Origin: Carex sylvatica
Taxonomy: Eukaryota > Streptophyta > Magnoliopsida > Poales > Cyperaceae
Reading direction: 5' to 3'
Assembly: GCA_964058845.1 (NCBI GenBank)
Contig: CAXKVR010000043.1
Location: forward strand, 248,001-312,000
DNA: 64,000 nt
The notes beneath the pieces were generated by a model. The model searched no databases. It was not told where the DNA came from and saw only the letters and a list, made by a program, of their open reading frames with translations. Both the position numbers and the translations under genes were made by a program. How positions within the stretch are numbered: position 1 is the stretch's first letter; each line of letters begins with the position of its first letter. Of the stretch, positions 55,501 to 64,000 are shown piece by piece.

Positions 55501-58042
55501 TTTAAGTACCCCATTCACAAATTCACCTCCATTATCACTTCTAAAAAATTTAATTCCTTTGCCATATTGGTTCTGTATCAAATTATGAAATCCTTTAAAA
55601 ACCTCAGACACTTCATCCTTTTTTTTTTCAACAAATATACCCAAGTCATTCGAGTACAATCATCAATAAACAGAACAAACCATTTATACCCACAAATTGA
55701 AGTTACCGGAGATGGTCTCCAAACATCAGAATGAATAAGATCAAAATGAGCAATACTTTTATTACTACTAGTTGAATACGAAGCACGATGGCTTTTTGCT
55801 TTTATGCAAGTTTCACAAAAGAACATAGAATTTTTTAAATCAGAAAAAAGAGAGGGTAACAATTTTTTCATATAGCCGAAAGAGGGATGTCCTAACCGTC
55901 TATGCCACATCTAGATCAGTTTCTTTGAACTTGAGTCCCCAATTGCTACATTTGTTTTTCCAATTTTCAAGTCTTCTAAATGATACAAACGACCTTTCTT
56001 AATACCATGGCCAATGATCTCCTTCGTGAGGATATCCTGAAATACACAATAATTAGGAAACATTAGGGCCACACAATTCAATTCCTCGGTTAATTGACCA
56101 ACATATAGGAGTTTAGTAAACAAGGATGGCACCAATAGTGCATTATTAAGAGTAAGGGAACTTGACAGATGCACATCTCATGTGCTTTCTACTGGGTATT
56201 CCATCTCATTAGCGTTTAAAATCCCACTTCATATAGGTTTTCTCAAGTTTACTAAATTATTTTTTGAAAAAGTCGTGTGGTCAGTTGCGCCAGAATCAAT
56301 GACCCAATTATTTAAATATTTTTCAAATGATAATTTCATACCTTGACCTACTTGTTTACCTGCTGTTTTGGTTCTGAAACAAAACCTGCATTACCACAGT
56401 TCTCTACTCGAATCAGATGTGCCTGACCCGAACCAAATGCAGTCTCCTGGTGCATACTGCCTTGGTGCGTAGGTAGAACAGGGCTCGGTTCTGCCAGTTT
56501 GGCCCTGTTTTCTGCTAGTTTGGTTGGTTCAAATCTGGACCCGAACTGGTTTCTGCCAAATTTGCCTTTCCCCTCGCCTTGTCTCCTTGTTGCTTCATCC
56601 TCTTCTCATGGTACCACTCAGGATATCCGATAAGTTTGAAACACCCTTCTTTCACATGACCCATTCCACTACAGTGACTGCATTTCAGTTTAGCCTTATC
56701 TTGTTTATACTGATATTTATTTGAACTAGAACTTACCTCAAAGCGTTTTTATCATTGTGACATCATGGACATGGAGTTGTCTATTCCTTCTCCTCCTTTC
56801 AACATAACCCCTTGTCATGAAGTCTCTCTCCGGACTATTGCATATGCTTGTTCTACCGAAGGGAAGGATGCCATCTGCAGAATGACAGCTCTCACGTTGT
56901 CTAGCCGGTCATCTAAGCCATCTAGAAAAATATAGACTCGAGATTCTTGAACAAATTCATTGAACTTCGAGATATCTTCAGCATGAACCATAGGGTTGGG
57001 ACTGCGGTAGTTAATCTCACACCATAATCCTTGGAGTTCATGATAGTACACTTCTACAGTTTTACCCAACTGTTTAAGTCGAGTTACTCTCTTGTTCAGA
57101 TTGTACACCTGAGCCTTGTCGTTTTCGTCATAGAATGTTGTGGTTATTGCGTCCCACACTTCTTTAGCAGTTGGATACCGAATGAGCGTGTTATGTAATT
57201 TTGGATCTAAGGAGTTAATTAGCCACCCTTTGACTACTGCATCATCCATATCCCACCTCTGAAACAGTGGATCAGTCGGTAGTGGTGGAGAAGGGTCGCC
57301 GGTGATATGTTTCATTTTGTCACGGCCTTTCACATACAACCTCACTGCTTGTCACCAAAGGGTATAGTTTGTATCATCTAACTTCGTAGAGATTGGATTT
57401 GGGTGTATGGGGGCAACTGTTACTGTTGCATCAGGTAGGGTGATGGTTTGTGGTTGCTGTAGAGACATGATTTGATTCTGTTGTAAGGTTAAGAGTTGAG
57501 TCAGTTTTTCTAGAAGTGCAGTGGTTTTTGCTGCTTCTCCAGATTCTTCTCCAGACATGGTTTTTTTTTTTTTTTTTTCGGATATAAAGAAGAAGAAGGT
57601 TTTAGTTTTTGGGAAGAAAGATTAGAGAGAGTTTTTAAAAGTCGTATCGCATGAAGGAACCTTTGATGTCCCCCAAGATTAAACTAGGCTCTAATACCAT
57701 GATTAATTTTAGAGAATTAAGGTAAGCATCAAAAGAACACAAGACTTCCCAAACCTCCCTCCTTTCTTTTTATTTAATTGAATATTTTGTATGTTTTACA
57801 TGAGAATTATGTAGTACTAATATAGATGAGGAGATTAGTAATCAGGCAACAATCTGCCATATTACTTCATTCCCTTTCTAGAGGTTTATTTCTATATTTT
57901 ACAACAAGTTACAAAGTAATAAATATAATATTCGATTCTAGCTAGTTTGCCATCTTCAGCTGAGTGCCCCATCTTCCATCTTCGGATGGCAGAGATTTCC
58001 TTCCATCTTCATATGGCATAGATCTGCTGTGGCACTCCAACA
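52555..58042 (-). mobile_element. Decayed Ty1/copia retrotransposon (5.5 kb) in arm B
   Basis: LTRs 52555-52898 and 57700-58042 (about 343 bp) differ at roughly fifteen positions by eye. Perfect target duplication TACAT (52550-52554 and 58043-58047). Primer-binding site TGGTATTAGAGCC (plus 57687-57699) and a CTCCCCCTC tract (plus 52899-52907) mark the internal ends. A different family from the element at 42995: LTR sequence, gag and integrase all differ. Arm A has the empty site near 40640. Confidence 0.92.
52906..57558 (-). pseudogene. Broken copia gag-pol
   Basis: Frame pieces in order: gag start 57352-57558; gag 56815-57345 (ending at a broken region that should hold the zinc knuckle); pre-integrase 55911-56174 and 55578-55910 (WHRRLGHPSFGYMKK); integrase core 55021-55659 (FRSDNGGEF, TPQQNGVAKRKN); reverse transcriptase and RNase H 52906-54741 (YVDDMTITG, GYTDADWVGN). 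The pieces are separated by stops and frameshifts, for example between 57345 and 57352, at 55910/55911 and at 54741-55021. The protease region (near 56300, with an ..SGATDHT-like remnant) is not open. Not functional. Confidence 0.9.
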
Positions 58043-59119
58043 TACATAGCAGTTGCTGTAACGTATTTTTGTTGAGACTGGTACAGTATTACACTGAATT
58101 CATTACCCTTTTGATCTTTTTGCAATGCCTATTCATAAATTAATGGGTGATTATCAATTCAGCTTAAAAGTAATTTTCCTTGATATCTTCCCTTGTGTCT
58201 ACAATGTCTTCCTGTTTTAACTAAATTGTTTGACAGTTTCTCGGATCACACTCACACCAGCAACTTATCAGTGCATAGGAGGAACTTCAAGGCCATTCTT
58301 TGTTCCTTCTGGCAGGAAACTGAAGCTGCTAACAAGCCTTTACTGGCACCAATTAGCTCCCAATTAAGCATTCATTCCATTATAATATTAATATAGCCAG
58401 GAGAGACGACAAACAAAAATATAATATCAGTCACAAAAAATCAGACTGGTGTAGACCAACAGTAGATATTAGATAAAATATGGCAAGTGAAAATTTAAGA
58501 TATTTTTTCTCATCACCAAATGTGCATTGAGAAAACGTGCGCATGAGCTCTTATTGACCGATTTTCTATAGCGATCTCAGCATCGACATTAACAGCAAGA
58601 TCCTTTCAGACCGTTTTTCTAATTGAAGGCATTAATTAAAATAATTATTTAAAAAAAAATTACAGATGTCAGAAAGAGTGCATCTCAGGACATGATTTCT
58701 TATTCCGGCTTTCCTTGATCTGGAAATTTAATTATCGGTTATTTTTGTAGAGATTTAATGATGATTTACATTTTATATAAATATAAAAATGGGAAGAAAA
58801 CACCGTTTAATTATTTTCAAATTGTTCTTGAGAGAAAGATTAATCTGTTAAATAACCAAAAAACGTTGTCACACTGAGCAGTTTCCTGATGATAAAGTGA
58901 TACATCACAGAATCGCATAATTCCAAATGCAAAAGCAGGTGTTTTGATCAGGAGCACGCTTTAACCAAACAATTATGAGAGACAGAGTAGAATAAAAAAG
59001 TACCGAAACCAGGTATATAAATAGAACGTGGTAGAAGTTTAATTGGAATATAAATCCCCCAAAATACAAATAGAACGAAAGACTGATGAGTTGAAATGTA
59101 GGCAAAAAAAACACAATTC

Positions 59120-59185
59120 GGCCCAATTCGAGACTTTATTTGGGGTTTATGGAATTATTTTAGGCTGTAAGCCCAATTTGGCCCA
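59120..59185 (+). promoter_or_regulatory. GGCCCA elements upstream of RHL1
   Basis: GGCCCA at 59120-59125 and 59180-59185, plus AGCCCA at 59170-59175. These are site II elements (TGGGCC/T on the other strand), often found in promoters of proliferation-linked plant genes. No clear TATA box between here and the start at 59409. Confidence 0.45.
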
Positions 59186-59408
59186 ATTTGGCATATCAAT
59201 GATAATGGCAAGTATCAATTTGGCACGTGAACGATTTTCCACAGACTCTCTAAATTGTTCGCACGAATCTTAATTTGGATTGGACAGCTTAGACCGAACA
59301 TGGGGCCGAATTTAGATTCTCACATTTCCCCGCTATGAAACCTGATTCCTGCATCCCTTGCTTGTTCGGTTTTCAGCCAGAAAGCTTTTTCTTCGCTCTA
59401 GCAACAAA

Positions 59409-62400
59409 ATGGTGAAGAAAAGCGAAACCAAATCAGGGAAAACCAAAAACTCAACCCAACCAGACGACCCAGAGGCGGAGCAAAAGAAGCGGCTCCGATC
59501 TCTCGCACTATCAAAGAGGCTTCTCCGGCGGGGCGAGCCGGCGGAAACGGCAGCGCCGCTCCGTCCGGCGAAGTCGGTGGTGAAGCTTGACGGACGGGAT
59601 GTGGTGAAGCGTGGCCAGAGGAAGAGCCGCTTCCTCTTCTCCTTTCCCGGCCTCCTAGCGCCTCTCTCCGGTGGCCGCATTGGGGAGCTGGCGTGTCTCG
59701 CCTCAAAGAATCCAATTCTCTACCTGGAATTTCCTCAGGTAGGTTTTTCTTTCCTGACATACTCTACTACTATGGTCTTTGGAGGTTTTTTTAAGGGTTT
59801 TTCTAAGGTTTATGAAACGACCTGTCTGAAATGGGGCATATAGATATAGGTAGCATTTCCCCTTTCTTAGAAACCCCATTTTATGTCTTTACTGTGAAAT
59901 GAGAACTAACCTACCTAGTTTCAGTGCTGTTTAATTGTACTCTACCAATGGTAATTGTTTGGTTAGAACTGCTTCTTCCCATTGTACTGAGTTTGGCTCT
60001 CTTGGTTAAAAATTGCATGAATGAAGGAAAATTGGGATAGATTGGGGGTCAATTGCTGGATTGTTTCTGTGTTATAGAGGCAAAGTCGTGCCTTGGTAAA
60101 GCTTGACCAGGCTTAATTAGCTTATATAGAATGGCAGATGCCTTATGTAGTAACATGCGTGCAAATTACATTAACCAAGGATTTTTTCATTGGGATAGGT
60201 TATATTGGAGACAACTTTGTTTCACAACCTTGACTAGCAACTCAATAGTTATCATAATAAAAGAAATACTAAAATTGTATCTACGTTCTTTGTAATTTAG
60301 ATAGGATGTGTCACTGTAAACTTTGTTTCAATTTGAAACTATTAATCATTCATAGAGTGATTTGAAAAATAAGCGATTTTGTTTTGTTGACATTTGATCA
60401 GTGGTCAAATGATTCTTGAATTGTGCCAAGTTTGGCACACAGGTTATCTAATCATACAGAACTTACAAAAAAAATATTATTCTGATAAACGGTGAGTTAG
60501 ATGGGCTAGATAAAGCTTCTGTTCATATATCCCTTCCCTCTTTTATCATTCAGTTCTAAGTATCATCCCTTTGTGTAACCAGGGACAAATGAAGCTGTTT
60601 GGAACACATGTTTACCCAAAGAACAAATATTTGACACTACAGCTGACACGATCATCAAAAGGTGTCATGTGCGAAGATATTTTTGAAAGTTTGGTTAGTC
60701 TTGTGAACTTTATTTCTATATCACTTTTTTGTTCTTGTTTATGTGGTTATGTTGGCCCCTTTTGCCAAAATTTAGTTATGTTTAGCGGTGATCGCTTAAC
60801 CGGGGGTTCTGGTTATGTGATACTTTACTTATACTGCACAAATCCGGTCAAAGTACCACATTTATGCACAGCTACTGGTCCACTACCATCTATTAGTTGC
60901 CTATATCTGACCTAACCAGTTCCCGACTGCAATGCTGAGTGTTAACTCTTCGGTTGAAACTTAGATATGAGCTGATTTAAAAAAAAAATACTGAAAATAG
61001 AAAATGAGAAACAATTTATTCCTGGCAGATAGTGTTTTCTGAGGCTTGGTGGATTGGTACAAAAGAAGAGAATCCAGACGAGCTCCGACTTGAGTTCCCC
61101 CAAAACCTACAAGATGTAATTCTTATATTTTTTTTTTCTTGTTAGGCATTAGTATACCTATCTTTTAGAGCTTTCTACAATTTCCATTTTGGTCCTGAAG
61201 TTATAAACCAATCATTTGATACTTGGATTAACTCTTTTTATCATAAATATAAACTTTTTAAAGGCTTAATATGCACCAAATATGGTTCACACATTGGAAT
61301 ATCTTACTGTTGACCATACTCTAGAGAGGATATAATATATAGAAAGAAACACAAAAGAAAAAGATATGGTTAAAGAAGGCTTTCATATAAGAAGGGGGGA
61401 TCACTTGACAATCTTTAAAATTAAAGCTTCAATTTAAAAATCCAACATTATAGACATGATCTATATTATCCACATATTGTGCCTATAAAATGTGATGAAA
61501 TTTCATGTATGTTTCACGATACATTAAGTAACGTGAAATTTCAACATTCCGAAATTAATGGTCCTTGATGCATTAACAAACAATATTTAAATTCCATGAA
61601 ATTAATTGTTAACTACCTACATTTCCAATAACACACCTATACATTTACTTTTATTTATAATTTTATTTGAATTATTTATAAAATTCATTGTCAAGTGATC
61701 CCTGTTCTTTATAAATACCTTTTACCCCATAGTAGTGCTTTTCAGTGTGTTATGCACTATTTTATGCCATTGTTTGTATGTAAGGTGTAGAGAATCAAAT
61801 GAAGGGTATAGGCCATTACTGTTAAGATTCAACTATGGACCATAACAAGAATCTCATGAAACTTGAGGGATAATATGTTATCTGTTTTTGATGTTTTTAA
61901 GGGAAAACAAGAAATTGAGTGTGATTTTAAAGGAGGGGCAGGTGCCAGTGAAGAAGCTACCAATGATAACAAGCTTGGAAAAGATCATGTTGAACCTATT
62001 TCCCCTGACCTGGACATAGACAAAGACAATAATGATATTGCCGAGGGTACAGAACGTAAAATTGAGACAGACAGGAAGAGTGTTACAACAGAGACTCCAG
62101 TTCGACAATCTTCTAGAGTTTCTAGGAAAAGCTTGACGTAAGAAATTTGCAATACTTGTATTATACTTTTAATTTTCTTACAATTTTAGTTTGAAACTTA
62201 CATCCCTATGCAACCAAGCCTCATCTTTGCAATTAGGCCTTAACTGAGCTCTCTTAATGATCAAGTTGATCAGATACCGCCTCAATTAAACTTCCACTTT
62301 GCAATTAGACACCGCATATGGCCAACTTATCATCAAATCTAGCATCGAAATGATAATTCACATAATTGTACATTCATCATCCAGTTATGCAGAGTCATCT

Positions 62401-63521
62401 CCTAGTGATGCTTCGGCTGATACTGATGATGAGGATAAACAGACACTTGCCGAGGTTTTGGGATCCAAAAACGTAAATGCACCTTCCAGCTCCAACTTAA
62501 GAAATATCCTTCTTCAGTATATTTTTCTGTTTATGGGACACATTTTCATTCATTTACGTCAGCAGCATAATTGTCATTTAACCCAACTTTGTCTAAATTT
62601 AATTTGGCTGTACAATTAAGCCAGAAGTTTGTTAGTTTGGTCTCAATGAACTTCCATGCAAGGAGAAAAAAATAAGTAAATATTTTCTGTTGTTATCCTT
62701 AACTATTCGATTTATCTCACATACTGAAAGTGTGGAACAAAAACCTCCAATTCCTAATGCTACAGAGAGTTCACATGTGAAGGAAAAATCAAAAACAAGG
62801 AAAACTTCAGAAGAAAATCCTTCAAGTAAAAAACCACGGGTTCAGTCTACTATCTCGAGCCTTTTCCAGAAAGCAGCAGAAAAAAAGGTGAAATTATAAT
62901 TGGGTTTATAAATGTTTAGTACCATCTTCAATGATTGTTTTGTTCACATATCTTCTTATGTTAATGCAAATTTTAGGAGGGATCAAGTAAATCTGAGCAG
63001 TCAGAAAGCACAAGAAAAAGTGGTTAGTTCATTATTGAAATTTAAAAAGTTCATTTTATGTCTGGCAAAGTATATATGAACAAAAGATTGTTATCCTGAA
63101 TGCAGAGAGATCAACTCCAAGAAAAAACAAGTCTAAGGTACTCACTCGAAAATTACTTGTTTCTTTTTCAAAGAGACATCATCTGTTGCATATTTATTGG
63201 GTTTTTTTTATTCTGATTTGTCAGTCATAGCTATAGATTTTCTTTGTTGTTTTTAATGTTAATAGTTATACCACATATGTTTGCATTGTATATTAAATGA
63301 TCCAACTCTATCAAAAAAAATTCACTTCTGCAGGTAATAGAAATTGAAGAGATTTCAAGCGAATCTGAGGTCAGCTACTGTATAATTACAATCAAGTTTG
63401 AACACTGTATAGCAATTATTGAAAAGTGATACGCGTTTCTTTTAGTTTCTTATAATGAAATTTTTGTGATTTTTTTTAATAGGAACTAAAAGATGAAACT
63501 GATGAAGATTGGGCAGTGTGA
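59409..63521 (+). CDS. RHL1: RHL1, topoisomerase VI complex accessory protein
   Basis: Ten exons, all GT..AG and in frame, 401 aa: 59409-59738, 60583-60693, 61029-61115, 61902-62137, 62385-62516, 62731-62887, 62977-63022, 63106-63137, 63334-63369 and 63483-63521. The N-terminal half has the RHL1 hallmark RFLFSFPGLLAPLSGGRIG, NPILYLEFPQGQMKLFGT, YPKNKYLTLQ and VFSEAWWIGTKEENP. The C-terminal half is charged and low-complexity (Ser/Lys/Glu), ending EDWAV, as in the family. RHL1 (HYP7) acts in the nucleus with the plant Topo VI A and B subunits and BIN4 to decatenate DNA during endoreduplication. The exon 5 donor (62516) and exon 6 acceptor are the least certain joins; they were chosen because they are the only pair that keep phase. 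Confidence 0.9.
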
Positions 63522-64000
63522 TGTCTGTAGTCTGTTGTCGGATCCAAGGTGCCTAAACTCTTTCATTTATGAAAAAAAATTTACAACAATTTGTTCAATA
63601 TTATTGAACTGCAAGTTGTATCATCCTTGTGTATATTACCACGTGGTTAACTTTTGTTTTCTCTGTTCTATGACAACTTTCTGAGTACCTTTAAATTGAG
63701 AAAGCTGGTTATATTAAACCCTGATTCAGTACCTGGCAATGTGCTTGAGCAGTCTAGCTGGCTTGTGACAACATTCCTTTTTTTTTAATCACTTAGAAGT
63801 GCCAAAGCAACATATATATGAGAAGAGTTCTGAAATATTTCAATTTTTGCAGTACCAGTGTCTCTTCTCTTCATCTCAGAACTTCTATAGGGGATGGAAA
63901 TTAACATTGCTGAAGTTCATACACCAGATATGCAAGTTTTCATTGCAAGGTTAATGTTCTGTGATTGTATTCTTTGTCTAATTTTAATTTTACATTTATT
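63522..64000. other. 3' region of RHL1
   Basis: Likely 3' UTR, possibly with a 3' UTR intron. No other gene seen before the window ends. Confidence 0.4.

Larger units (their letters stand above)
50165..59010 (-). repeat. Inverted-duplication arm B (carries response regulator 4 and an inserted copia)
   Basis: Reverse complement of arm A (38310-42965). It is longer because of the copia element at 52555-58042. After removing the copia here and the MULE in arm A the arms are collinear. Confidence 0.85.

Noticed and set aside
59333..59760. Two minus-strand ORFs of 115 and 120 codons over RHL1 exon 1
   Set aside because: They are antisense to the conserved RHL1 exon and owe their length to its high GC content.
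1..64000. A novel defence or biosynthetic gene cluster
   Set aside because: The genes are ordinary plant families plus transposable elements. Apart from the response-regulator duplication nothing suggests joint function, so I do not claim a new system.

Overview
This is plant nuclear DNA, most likely from a eudicot. It is AT-rich and its genes are intron-bearing with GT..AG splice sites. It carries Ty1/copia, LINE, hAT and Mutator-like elements and plant-only gene families (RHL1, FAR1-related, plant KDM3 demethylase, type-C response regulators). I saw no prokaryotic features and no CRISPR array. Exon structures were read by eye from splice signals and unbroken reading frame; they are not transcript-supported.

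Layout. (1) 0-13 kb: three dispersed paralogues (315, 5787, 12787) of a small plant protein family sharing an APP..(V)..K...L(D/E)(T/S)I.EED core, each with its own TATA box and nearby G-box/ACGT elements. Between them lie a local duplication, several MITEs, a ~300-bp-arm inverted repeat and a degenerate 2.6-kb hAT element with a perfect 8-bp target duplication. (2) 13.7-20.8 kb, minus strand: a complete 14-exon KDM3/JMJ25-type histone demethylase gene (994 codons), with a tRNA-His-like SINE in one intron. (3) 23.2 kb: a 60-codon single-membrane-span protein. (4) 26.7-29.4 kb: a FAR1-related gene from a domesticated MULE transposase, with two FAR1 DNA-binding domains in tandem. (5) 30-59 kb: a repeat-rich cluster of four short receiver-only response regulators, all with one intron at the same place and the same promoter block. 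Copies 1 and 2 are direct repeats. Copies 3 and 4 sit in the two arms of a large inverted duplication (about 38.3-43.0 kb and 50.2-59.0 kb). An intact copia element with identical LTRs lies between the arms, a decayed copia lies in arm B and a MULE lies in arm A. Each arm preserves the empty site of the insertion in the other. (6) 59.4-63.5 kb: a complete 10-exon RHL1 gene (topoisomerase VI accessory protein, 401 codons).

How the genes relate. The single-copy genes (JMJ, FAR1-related, RHL1) look like ordinary euchromatic genes. The response-regulator block is the dynamic part: duplication of a roughly 3-4 kb unit gave four potential phosphotransfer proteins, one with an Asp-to-Asn change in its acidic pocket. 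I found no clearly new multi-gene system. The most novel items are the response-regulator array with its conserved promoter block, the small-protein family, the double-FAR1 protein and the long hairpin.
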